A stretch of 64,000 nt of DNA from Candidatus Gastranaerophilales bacterium (GTDB taxonomy: Bacteria > Cyanobacteriota > Vampirovibrionia > Gastranaerophilales > Gastranaerophilaceae), in the NCBI GenBank assembly GCA_944323395.1, contig CALUSI010000007.1, positions 1-64,000 on the forward strand, written 5' to 3'. The notes below the pieces were generated by a model. The model had not been told where the DNA came from. It saw only the letters and a list, made by a program, of their open reading frames with translations, and searched no databases. Below are positions 47,824 through 56,472 of this stretch, piece by piece. Positions within the stretch are counted from its first letter, which is position 1. Each line of letters begins with the position of its first letter. Made by a program: the position numbers and the translations under genes.

Positions 47824-48509
47824 TCGGTGGTATACAAAAAACATCATTACTTGATTATCCGGATAAAATAAGTGCAATAGTTTTCACTCAAGGATGTAAT
47901 TTTAATTGTGGATACTGCCACAATCCGAGATTATTAAGTTCAAAACTCAATGAAGACATCTGTCAACCGGATGTCTTTCTTGAGTTTTTAAAAAAAAGAC
48001 AAGGAAAACTCGACGGAGTAGTTATAACAGGTGGAGAGTCAACTCTTCAACCTGATATTGAAGCATTTATTACAGAAATAAAATCAATGAATTTTCTTGT
48101 TAAGCTTGATACAAATGGTTATAGACCGGAAGTAATTGAAAAACTTGTGTCTAAAAATTTAATTGATTACATTGCTATGGATATAAAAGGTTCGTTAGAT
48201 AAATATTCATTAATTACAAGACGAGAAATAGATACAAATAAAATTAAACAAAGTATAAATATAATAATGAATGCAAATATAAATTACGAGTTCAGAACAA
48301 CTGTTCTTCCTATACAAATTCAAATTGAAGATTTTGAAAAAATAGGAAATCTTATTAAAAATGCAAAAAAGTACTATCTGCAAAAATTTATTGTCCAATC
48401 AGAAATAAACGATAAAACATTGATTAAAGAAAGAAACTATACAGATGAAGAGTTTAAAACAATAATAAATATATTAAGACAATATGTACAAACAATCGAA
48501 ATAAGATAG
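47805..48509 (+). CDS. nrdG: Anaerobic ribonucleotide reductase activating protein (radical SAM)
   Basis: 234 residues. This radical SAM activase generates the glycyl radical on NrdD. The cluster motif CNFNCGYC (31-38) follows SAIVFTQG, and VITGGESTLQPDIEAF is the SAM-binding GGE block. The length and the start GGIQKTSLLDYPDKISAIVF match the ~230-residue NrdG subgroup. Starts at 47805 or 47811 (MHFLIGG) are both possible. Its stop codon directly abuts the stop of the opposing ATPase gene. Confidence 0.93.
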   Translation: MQMHFLIGGIQKTSLLDYPDKISAIVFTQGCNFNCGYCHNPRLLSSKLNEDICQPDVFLEFLKKRQGKLDGVVITGGESTLQPDIEAFITEIKSMNFLVKLDTNGYRPEVIEKLVSKNLIDYIAMDIKGSLDKYSLITRREIDTNKIKQSINIIMNANINYEFRTTVLPIQIQIEDFEKIGNLIKNAKKYYLQKFIVQSEINDKTLIKERNYTDEEFKTIINILRQYVQTIEIR

Positions 48510-51500
48510 CTAAATTTCAATGGAATTAAGCTGACAGAATGTTTTAAATCCGGAACGCTCTCTGGTCGCAAATTCAATCATATTAGGCAACCTTAATTCT
48601 TTAGCAAGAAGAAGCGCTTTATTATAAAGTTCCGATGCTGTTCTAACATTTTCAGATGAATAAATGTGTTTATTTTTCATAACTTCTTCTGTATATTTTG
48701 CATAGGCTATATAAAGTTCTATTAATTGATATTTTAGTTCGAACTGTTTAGCGAGCATTATTGATTTTTCTAAATACATTTTTGCAGCAGCCAAATCACC
48801 TTTTCTCTGATATATTTCGGCAATATATTTTTGGAAATATATAATAAAGAAATAATTATTTATTTTAGGACTTTGAGCAATTTCAAGCGATTTAGTTGCA
48901 GTATTTAAGGCTTTATCATCCTCTCCATTTTCCATAGACAACTTAACTATTAAAGCCCAAGATAATAATGCACCAATTGCAACTTTCTCTTTTGCAAAGT
49001 ATGTAATTTCTTCATTATAAATTTCTAAAGCTTTTATTGTATTTCCTTCTTCTTTTAAAACAGAACCAAGTATTAACTTAATAATATTCTTTATAAAATG
49101 TTCATTTATATTATTTGTATATGCAGCAAGCTCAAATAAGTCAACTTTCAAATCATTCTTTTGACCGGATAAAACTCTATTTATTATATTAACTAAATTC
49201 CACTCAGCAAGTAGATTTTTCTCCATATTTTTATCTTTATATGAAGCAGCAAGATTATTCAAAATTTCATTAGATTTATTGATATCACCTAAAATTGTTC
49301 TTGCAAAAGCATCAATGATATCCACCTGAGTAGAATAATAGTTTGAATTATAATTATATTTTTCAATAAAACCTCTGATTTCAGAAATTGTATTTATGAC
49401 CTGATTGTTACCCTGCAATGCATATGCTTTGGCAAGAGAGATTTTAGATATCAACCAAGCATGAACAACAATATTCTTATAAGAACTTTCAATCGGCTTT
49501 AGATTCAAACCTTTATCTAATTCAGGGATAATATCCTCATTTACAAGATTAACAATCTGTTCACTATTTCCTATGTTCAATAGGGCTTTTAGCTTACGTG
49601 TATTTATAAGGGCTCTATCAAGCTCAGATACATTAGTTTGAACAGAATCAATACATTTTATAATAGTATCTACAGCTTCCGTAACTCCAAAATAATTACC
49701 GGTTAAATAACAACTCTTTATAAAATAACCTGATAAATCTATTACTTTTCTAACATTTGATTCTTTTATCTCATAATCTAAAACATTTGCTAAATAAGTA
49801 ACAGATTCACTGGGCGATTTTTCACATAATAATTTACCAATTTCCTCATATATCTGAGTCTTAATAATTTCAGAATCAGAGACATCTTGCTCCTCAAGTA
49901 TTTTCAAACATTGTTTTTGAGCAATAACATATAAATTAGTATCCCCAAGTTTGGCTGTAATACTTGCAGTACTTTGCCAAATCAAAAAAGCTTCATTTTT
50001 TGAAATGGCTTCACTACAGGATATCAACTTTTGCAAATTGCTTGATAAAATTAATGGTTTTAAAGATAAATATAATCTTTCTGAATTTTCTTTATATAAT
50101 AAATCTTTTTTAGCTTCTTGATATATTAATTTCCATAATGTAAGACTTTTAAACTCACAAGTATAATTATCAACTTTTTCAATAAACATTTCTTGTATTA
50201 AATAATCCAACATTTTTTCAGCTTTATTAACAGGCATAGTAACAGCTAAACATAATATACTTGTTGCAAAACGATAGCCCATTATTGCAGCCATAAATAA
50301 AACATTTTTAGCACTTGGATTTAAAAAATTCAATCTGAGTTTTATTAACTCTTCAAAAGAAATAGGATTAAACTCAGGTTTATTATCTTCATTAATTACA
50401 ATATCATTATCTTTCAACGAAATATATCCGGAATCAAATAACAAAGCAACTTCTTGTTCCATTCTAATTGCATTGCCATCTGACTTACGAACCATTTCAT
50501 CAATATGCTCTTCGTCAAATATCTCATCAATTTTTATATATGTGCTTTTACTAACTGTTTTAATTAAATCCTCTTTTGTAAACTTTTTAACTAAAATAGT
50601 TTCAAACATATTTTCGTCCAGATTTGTCATATCAAAATAACTTTGAATAGATTTATTTTCCTGATATGCAACTAAAAGTTTCAATCTATTATTGAAGAAA
50701 CCTTTTTGCATCATATGAATAATAAATTCATATGATGCACCATCTAAAAGCTCAAAATTATCAATAGATATAATTAAGTTATTATTAACGAGGAAAGATT
50801 TAATAACTTTTTCTAATATAGAAAACATTTTTTGCTTATTCGCAAGTATATTTTCAAAACTATCCTTTTGAGATGGATAAAAAATATTCAAAAAAGAAGT
50901 AAGTTCATCACCCTCGAGGAAACTAAAGACCTTAGAAAAATTACTTTTTTTAAAATCTTTAATAAAAGATTCCGTACTATTTGTATAAGGAGGGAACCCC
51001 ATAATTCGAAGAAACGCATCTTGGAAAAACCCAAAACTAGTAATTTGAACAAGTGGAGTACAACTACCATATAATGAAAGAAACCCTTTTGTAGAAAGGC
51101 TATCAGCCACTTGCTTTAATACGGCAGACTTACCGCTACCTTCAACACCATTTACAGCTATAACATTTTTTACCAATGAATTCTTTATTAAGTTAATTAT
51201 TTTGAGAACAGCCTCTTCTTGTATATCTATTGAATTATCATCTAAAACTTCTTCCTCATCATCTTTTTCTTGTGCATTTTCATCATTTATACTTTCAACT
51301 ACAGATGCATCAATATCCTCTGTTAATTGCTCAACCGCAATATTTTCAGTTAATATATCAACTTCTTCACCTTTTTCAGAAATACATGATAATTCATTTT
51401 CATCATTTTCTCCATTTATCTGAGTGTTTTCAGATTGTTCATCAGTTTCACTGTCTATATTAAATATTTTTTCTATGTCATAATTATTTTTATCATCTGT

Positions 51501-51899
51501 CAATGTTTCTACTAATGGAAGTTCGTCTTCGATACATTTCTTCTCCTCAACAAAATTATCCATAGTTAAATCTAAATCACTATTTATGAAAGTTGGTTGT
51601 GGAGAGCTAAAAGACGATACAACCTCAAAATCAGCAAGTTCTTTTGTATCTTCTTTTAATTGTGACTGATATTTTTCTAAAGGAGACTTACATTTACGAC
51701 ATTCAGTAGCAGAATAGATATTAAAACTTCCACACACAGGACAATGTTTAAGAAGTTCAAAACCACAATTTTTACAAATCTGAGTGCCAAAGATATTAAT
51801 TGTCCTACATTCAGGACAATACATATTTACTTTTATCCCACAATTACTACATCTTATTGTATTGTCAGGTAATTCTGCACCACATCTGCGACATATCAT
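48510..51899 (-). CDS. Triple zinc-ribbon, P-loop (AAA/STAND-like) ATPase with TPR-like tail
   Basis: 1129 residues. Three tandem zinc ribbons occupy residues 3-70, each CxxC-x10-CxxC (C3/6-17/20, C28/31-42/45, C53/56-67/70). An acidic linker (about 78-230) follows. An ATPase module begins near 230, with the P-loop GVEGSGKS at 251-258 and a Walker B-like LIISIDNFELLD near 370. Residues ~600-1129 are helical and TPR-like. The layout resembles signal-transducing STAND ATPases of the MalT or adenylate-cyclase-associated type. It is 8 bases after the sigma factor, third in the operon, so it probably modulates sigma activity or a downstream response. The function is unknown. Confidence 0.78.
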   Translation of the reverse strand: MICRRCGAELPDNTIRCSNCGIKVNMYCPECRTINIFGTQICKNCGFELLKHCPVCGSFNIYSATECRKCKSPLEKYQSQLKEDTKELADFEVVSSFSSPQPTFINSDLDLTMDNFVEEKKCIEDELPLVETLTDDKNNYDIEKIFNIDSETDEQSENTQINGENDENELSCISEKGEEVDILTENIAVEQLTEDIDASVVESINDENAQEKDDEEEVLDDNSIDIQEEAVLKIINLIKNSLVKNVIAVNGVEGSGKSAVLKQVADSLSTKGFLSLYGSCTPLVQITSFGFFQDAFLRIMGFPPYTNSTESFIKDFKKSNFSKVFSFLEGDELTSFLNIFYPSQKDSFENILANKQKMFSILEKVIKSFLVNNNLIISIDNFELLDGASYEFIIHMMQKGFFNNRLKLLVAYQENKSIQSYFDMTNLDENMFETILVKKFTKEDLIKTVSKSTYIKIDEIFDEEHIDEMVRKSDGNAIRMEQEVALLFDSGYISLKDNDIVINEDNKPEFNPISFEELIKLRLNFLNPSAKNVLFMAAIMGYRFATSILCLAVTMPVNKAEKMLDYLIQEMFIEKVDNYTCEFKSLTLWKLIYQEAKKDLLYKENSERLYLSLKPLILSSNLQKLISCSEAISKNEAFLIWQSTASITAKLGDTNLYVIAQKQCLKILEEQDVSDSEIIKTQIYEEIGKLLCEKSPSESVTYLANVLDYEIKESNVRKVIDLSGYFIKSCYLTGNYFGVTEAVDTIIKCIDSVQTNVSELDRALINTRKLKALLNIGNSEQIVNLVNEDIIPELDKGLNLKPIESSYKNIVVHAWLISKISLAKAYALQGNNQVINTISEIRGFIEKYNYNSNYYSTQVDIIDAFARTILGDINKSNEILNNLAASYKDKNMEKNLLAEWNLVNIINRVLSGQKNDLKVDLFELAAYTNNINEHFIKNIIKLILGSVLKEEGNTIKALEIYNEEITYFAKEKVAIGALLSWALIVKLSMENGEDDKALNTATKSLEIAQSPKINNYFFIIYFQKYIAEIYQRKGDLAAAKMYLEKSIMLAKQFELKYQLIELYIAYAKYTEEVMKNKHIYSSENVRTASELYNKALLLAKELRLPNMIEFATRERSGFKTFCQLNSIEI

Positions 51900-51907
51900 A
51901 TTATAAC

Positions 51908-52495
51908 CTAACTTTTACCACCATCTAAGAAATTACTTATTAACTTAGAAAGTTGCATTAGCCTTTTACTAACTTCAGATTGAGATAAATTCAAAAATTT
52001 TGCTATATCTGTCTGTTTTAATCCTTTGACATATCTAAGATAAAAAATATCTAAAAACTGCTGGGAAGGAACCTCTTTATGAACAACACAAACGGCATCC
52101 GATATTTTTTGAATACAGTCCTTTGTAATAAGAATTTCTTCTGCCGTTTCTTTAGGATCAGGAAAATCCATAATAAAAGACGGTCCCAAAGGTTGAGTTT
52201 TAACTTTAATCGTAGAGTTAAATTCCGGGACTTTAATTTCTTTTGTAGGTACAAAACCTTCATTTGTTCTTCTAACTCTTCCTGAATTCTTAAGCACATT
52301 CAGAATAGAAGTATGAACTACCTTTGCCACATAATTTTCTATCTTCTGAATATTTGAAGAAGAATTAAATATCATATAAGTTTTTTGAAAAGCTTCACTA
52401 CAAAAATCCTCAAACAAATCCTCGTTGCCCTTGAAATTTTTGTTTGCCTTTACAAATTTTTCTATTAAAGATCTCTGTTCTTCAACTAAAAGCAC
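51908..52495 (-). CDS. ECF-like sigma-70 family factor
   Basis: 195 residues starting with GTG. Region 2 covers about 25-78 (DLFEDFCSEAFQKTYMIFN, IENYVAKVVHTSILNVLKNS, basic GRVRR) and region 4 about 125-187, with the HTH KGLKQTDIAKFLNLSQSEVS followed by KRLMQL. A ~50-residue linker rich in Pro and Thr lies between. It lacks regions 1 and 3, as in group 4 (ECF) factors. It is sandwiched between a gene encoding a putative transmembrane anti-sigma and the zinc-ribbon ATPase, 48 and 8 bases away. The weak ribosome binding site and GTG start suggest low output relative to its partner. Confidence 0.87.
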   Translation of the reverse strand: MLLVEEQRSLIEKFVKANKNFKGNEDLFEDFCSEAFQKTYMIFNSSSNIQKIENYVAKVVHTSILNVLKNSGRVRRTNEGFVPTKEIKVPEFNSTIKVKTQPLGPSFIMDFPDPKETAEEILITKDCIQKISDAVCVVHKEVPSQQFLDIFYLRYVKGLKQTDIAKFLNLSQSEVSKRLMQLSKLISNFLDGGKS

Positions 52496-52543
52496 TAGTC
52501 TTTTTCTCTAATCTCGCATACCCATTCAATATAATAACATAAA

Positions 52544-55102
52544 TTATAATTTTATAACTACTTTTAGGTAATAAATATCGGACTTAAGTGTGCTATCATT
52601 GAGTATCATGCTTTTTTCGCCATCAAAACTTTCTTTAATACTTTGTAACACTATGTTATCAATTTCTTCCAAACCACTCGATTCGGATATTATAACTTTC
52701 TGTAGATTACCGTTATTATCTATGGCAAACTTAGCAGAAACAGAATCTTTCGGTGGTGTTTGCGTTGCATTCAAAATGTTATTTTTCAAGTTTTGTTTTA
52801 ATGTATTATCTAAATTTTGGAGATAATTTTTAAAAGTTCTGTCACTAAACAATTCAGATGTACAAAACCAGTTTAGGCCTCTGAGTGATACCCCACTACC
52901 ACCTTGAGAGAAGGCATTAGCTATTGCTTTATTTACATCCCCATGACTTTTTCTTTCTACAGGCTTAATTAAATCACTTTCCGTTAAAGGTGGTACAGCA
53001 ATAGTTCCCGTAGGTGGCATCGTTTCTAAAGCTTTGTTATCAATAGAATTTTGAGAATTTACAACATCTTCAAGACCTACAGTATTAGCACTTTGAACGT
53101 TGTCAGATTCTGAATCAATTGGTTGTTCAAACATATCATTTTGGACTTCCGTTTTCTGAACTTCTATGGAATTGGAATCACTTTGGGTATCAGAAGATAC
53201 AACTTCTGTATTCGACTTATTTTTAAGCAATAAGAATACACCTCCACCAATAAGAGACATAAGGACAACTACTGAAATTAATAACAACGCAACCTTTGAA
53301 GAACCTTTAGAAATTTTTTCTTCCGGTATTTCTACATTTTCATCTTCATCTACATTTTCATCTTGATCATCATCTGCATATTCATCATATTCTTTAAATT
53401 CCTCAGAATCATCATCATTATATTCATCGTACTCTTGAACTTCTTCAGCAACATCATCTTGATTTTCTTCAGTATCATCTTCATCACAATCAGTATATTT
53501 ATTATGAATTTCCGAACTATCTTTTAGAGAGTCCTCTTTTTTCTCTTCTTCATAATATTCAAAAGGTTCAACATTCGTATCAGAATTATTCTCATATTTT
53601 GAAGAACCATTATTTTCATACAATGCCTCATCTTCTTCCTTCGGATATTTTTCTAACTGTTCTGTTTCTTCATCAGAAACCAACTCATATTCTATATCAT
53701 CTGTTTCAATGGATACTTCATCATCTTCAATAGGCTCTATTTCAGATAAAATATTTTCTGACTCATCTTGATTAACTGGAGTTATATAAGAATATACTGG
53801 ATTATCATTTTCATCGTAATCAACAATTACTTTTTGTTTGGTATCAACTTCATCAGACAATAATTTTTCATCTTCCGCTGTAATCAAATCATCATTGGCT
53901 GTTTCATCAAATATAATAAGTTCTTCATTCTCTTTCAATACATCTGTAGTATTTTCACCAATAACCTCTACATCAGATTGTAGCGACAACTCAGAAGTTA
54001 CATTATCCTGTATGACTTCAATTTCATCTTTATTAAGTACCTCTCCTGAAGGAAGTTCAACAAAAGAAGAATCTTCAATAATTTCCATATCTTCACTTGT
54101 TTTACTTATAATTCTATCTTCATTGTTGTCATCTTCTATAATTTGCTCTTCATTATTAGTTAAAGAAGAAGGATAAATGTCTTCAGTAGTCATTGATTTT
54201 TCTTTTATAACTTCAGAATCTTCTATAAAATCTTCTTCTATATTAAACAGTTCATCCAATATATCAGAAACCGTTTCTTCTTTTGTTTCATCTGATTCTA
54301 TTAAATTTTCATTATTTATATCATCACTAATATAAACTGTTTCTTCTTTACCTGCATATTTTTTATCATCAACACATTGTGCACCAATAATATTTAAGGT
54401 TTTATCATCCAAAAGTTCAGGATATTTAGCGGCATTACAACTAACCATTTCAAAACCTGTAAAACAACAAAATTCTGTTCTACATTCATCACATTCAAAT
54501 AAATGTTTTAATATTCTGTTTTTTGTAGGCGTATCAATTTCATTATCCATTAAACCAAGATAACATTCCTTGAAAAGTTCATGATCTTCTTGTTTTAAAT
54601 TAACTATCTTTTTATTCTGAATTTTATTTAAAAATTCTTCATAAGAAATCAGGTTATCAAACGCAATACTGTAATAATGGTAATCAAAAGCTTCTTTTGT
54701 AACATTTGCAGTATCAACAATACCAATTAACTCTGCATTTTTAAGTGCGGAATCAACTCTAATAACAACATAAAAATCAGGAACAATGTCTGCATCATAA
54801 TGAATTTTGGGTATTAAAACTGCATCACCACCGGTAACAACTCTAATATCTAAATGCCAACCATTAACATATAAATCAGAAATTTCATATTGTTCATTGA
54901 TTAGCGGATTTCTATATAAGGTCATAGATTTTTGTATCTGATATGATGTTTTTTCTATAGTATTCAAAAAAGAATACAAAGCTAAAATAGAAGCATAAGC
55001 TCTTTTTCTTTGGAACTCATCTGACAATAAAGATGCATATATTTTGGCATATCCATAAGCTTTTTCATCTATTGTTAATTGCATTGTTTCCTTAATACTC
55101 AT
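52544..55102 (-). CDS. DUF1822-like transmembrane anti-sigma candidate with TonB-C-like domain
   Basis: 852 residues from the ATG at 55102; ATG 55084 (MQLTIDEKAYG) has a better-spaced AAGGA and is equally plausible. Domains: a cyanobacterial DUF1822-like region (about 7-190; RAYASILALYSFLNTI, NPLINEQYEISDLYVNGWHL, GGDAVLIP); an anti-sigma zinc-type HxxxCxxC motif (H200, C204, C207); a very acidic, repetitive linker (about 240-600); one membrane helix (603-626); a Ser/Asn/Gln-rich stalk; and a TonB-C-like end (about 785-852; SAKFAIDNNGNLQKVIISES, then SGLEEIDNIVLQSIKES). It is the first gene before an ECF sigma factor. The anti-sigma role is inferred from motif and position; the outside domain would be the sensor. 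Confidence 0.8.
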   Translation of the reverse strand: MSIKETMQLTIDEKAYGYAKIYASLLSDEFQRKRAYASILALYSFLNTIEKTSYQIQKSMTLYRNPLINEQYEISDLYVNGWHLDIRVVTGGDAVLIPKIHYDADIVPDFYVVIRVDSALKNAELIGIVDTANVTKEAFDYHYYSIAFDNLISYEEFLNKIQNKKIVNLKQEDHELFKECYLGLMDNEIDTPTKNRILKHLFECDECRTEFCCFTGFEMVSCNAAKYPELLDDKTLNIIGAQCVDDKKYAGKEETVYISDDINNENLIESDETKEETVSDILDELFNIEEDFIEDSEVIKEKSMTTEDIYPSSLTNNEEQIIEDDNNEDRIISKTSEDMEIIEDSSFVELPSGEVLNKDEIEVIQDNVTSELSLQSDVEVIGENTTDVLKENEELIIFDETANDDLITAEDEKLLSDEVDTKQKVIVDYDENDNPVYSYITPVNQDESENILSEIEPIEDDEVSIETDDIEYELVSDEETEQLEKYPKEEDEALYENNGSSKYENNSDTNVEPFEYYEEEKKEDSLKDSSEIHNKYTDCDEDDTEENQDDVAEEVQEYDEYNDDDSEEFKEYDEYADDDQDENVDEDENVEIPEEKISKGSSKVALLLISVVVLMSLIGGGVFLLLKNKSNTEVVSSDTQSDSNSIEVQKTEVQNDMFEQPIDSESDNVQSANTVGLEDVVNSQNSIDNKALETMPPTGTIAVPPLTESDLIKPVERKSHGDVNKAIANAFSQGGSGVSLRGLNWFCTSELFSDRTFKNYLQNLDNTLKQNLKNNILNATQTPPKDSVSAKFAIDNNGNLQKVIISESSGLEEIDNIVLQSIKESFDGEKSMILNDSTLKSDIYYLKVVIKL

Positions 55103-55362
55103 ATTTTTAAATTTTCTCCCAAAACTCTGTAAATTAAAATATCCTCTATTTAATAAGAGTACAATATAAGAAATTTTATTCCGAATATACAAAAACTTTT
55201 TTTATGTTTTGAAATATGTTATAATATATTTGGTTTCATTTGTGTATAAAAATAAATAACTTTGGGTAAATGTAACGTTTTGTAAAACTTATAGGTATAA
55301 AGAAACAATTTAAAATGATTATATGTTTTATGAATATACCAGTAAAAGTTTAGGAGGTAATT

Positions 55363-55725
55363 ATGATCAATTCAGTAAGTTTCAGAAGTGCGGCAGCAAC
55401 AAGTTTTCAAGAAAGATTAGCACAACCTCAAGCATATACAAAAGCAGAAACACCCCTAGCTGCTTCGGGGCTTGAAGGGAAAAAAGAGAACAAAGGCTCA
55501 ACTGGTAAAAAAGTTTTAGGTACAATAGTTCTAGCCGGTGCTATTGCAGCAGGTTTAGCTATTGGCAAGGGCAAAATCGGAGGATTAAAAGACAAAGTTA
55601 ATAATGAAACCCTAAAAAAATGTCTTAGTGGTTTGGAAACTGCCGGAATAAAAATTGCAGAAAAAGCAGGACAATTAAAAGAATTGGTTTTAGCAAAACT
55701 ACCAAAAACAAAAGGTACAGCCTAA
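55363..55725 (+). CDS. Small membrane protein with INSVSF-type N-terminus (paralogue A)
   Basis: 120 residues, unknown family. TAGGAGG lies 6 bases before the ATG. It begins MINSVSFRSA, then a polar region, one membrane helix (about 49-67; VLGTIVLAGAIAAGLAIG), and a helical C-terminus (KKCLSGLETAGIKIAEKAGQ). That last part matches the next gene's LPYLEKAGNFINKKAGEV, so the two are paralogues. It is divergent from the sigma/DUF1822 operon and has its own terminator. Confidence 0.72.
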   Translation: MINSVSFRSAAATSFQERLAQPQAYTKAETPLAASGLEGKKENKGSTGKKVLGTIVLAGAIAAGLAIGKGKIGGLKDKVNNETLKKCLSGLETAGIKIAEKAGQLKELVLAKLPKTKGTA

Positions 55726-55763
55726 ACAAATAAATAATATTTAGTATAAAAAATAATTACCTC

Positions 55764-55793
55764 AAAAGGAACTCTAGTAAAGAGTTCCTTTTC
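55764..55793 (+). terminator. Intrinsic terminator after paralogue A
   Basis: AAAAGGAACTCT pairs with AGAGTTCCTTTT, a 12-bp perfect stem with a short loop and T-rich end. Confidence 0.88.
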
Positions 55794-55945
55794 TAATTGT
55801 AACAATAAGCCAAAACGCTTGCTAATACAAAAATATTTATAATAAAATTAATAGTGTAACATTTAGTTTACAAATATAAGAATTATAACAAATTTTATTT
55901 TTAGATGTTTTAAATTAGTAGAAGATAAATTTTAGGAGTTATAAA

Positions 55946-56419
55946 ATGTCAATACAACCAGTACAATCAGCTCAAACATACAGTCCGGTTAAAAAGGCTG
56001 CAAAAACAGTTATAAAAGGAGCAATTGTTGCATCTGCAGTAGCTACAACATTAGCATTAGGTGCAAAAAGTGGAAAATTTGCAGTAAATGAAAAAACTAA
56101 TAAATTCGCAGCAAAAGCTTTACCTTATTTAGAAAAAGCCGGTAATTTTATAAATAAAAAAGCAGGTGAAGTTGTTGATAAATTTGCACAAACAGGAATC
56201 AAGGAAAAAATTACAGGTTCAAAAACATATATAGTTGCAAAAGAAAAAGCAGAAGGAATTTTAACAAAAATAAGAGATAGTAAACTTCTGACAAATATAA
56301 GAGAAGCCAGATTACAAAGATTTGTGGATAAATTCAAAACGAATATTGGCAAATATAATCCAGATAAAGCAAGTGTAGCAGATAAAGCAGCTGAAACTTT
56401 TAATAATTTTGTAAAATAG
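55946..56419 (+). CDS. Small membrane protein (paralogue B)
   Basis: 157 residues, unknown. A TTAGGAG site precedes the ATG. The N-terminus MSIQPVQSAQTYSPVKKAAK is followed by one membrane helix (about 22-42; VIKGAIVASAVATTLALGAK) and a long basic amphipathic-helical tail containing LPYLEKAGNFINKKAGEVVD, matching paralogue A. The tail is longer by ~40 residues. It has its own promoter region and terminator, so the two are separately transcribed. A role at the envelope is plausible but not shown. Confidence 0.72.
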   Translation: MSIQPVQSAQTYSPVKKAAKTVIKGAIVASAVATTLALGAKSGKFAVNEKTNKFAAKALPYLEKAGNFINKKAGEVVDKFAQTGIKEKITGSKTYIVAKEKAEGILTKIRDSKLLTNIREARLQRFVDKFKTNIGKYNPDKASVADKAAETFNNFVK

Positions 56420-56441
56420 TTATTTTATAACTTATTAATAA

Positions 56442-56472
56442 AAAAAGAGAAACTAAATTAGTTTCTCTTTTT
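56442..56472. terminator. Bidirectional terminator between paralogue B and pheA
   Basis: AAAAGAGAAACTA pairs with TAGTTTCTCTTTT, flanked by A and T tracts on both sides, so it can end transcripts from both converging genes. Confidence 0.88.

Noticed and set aside
51202-51463. Ser-rich and His/Leu-rich plus-strand frames
   Set aside because: They mirror the acidic linker of the zinc-ribbon ATPase and have no start signals.
55103-55192. Longer start of the DUF1822 protein (MYIRNKISYI)
   Set aside because: No ribosome binding site at the upstream ATG, and the DUF1822-like similarity begins near MQLTIDEKAYG.
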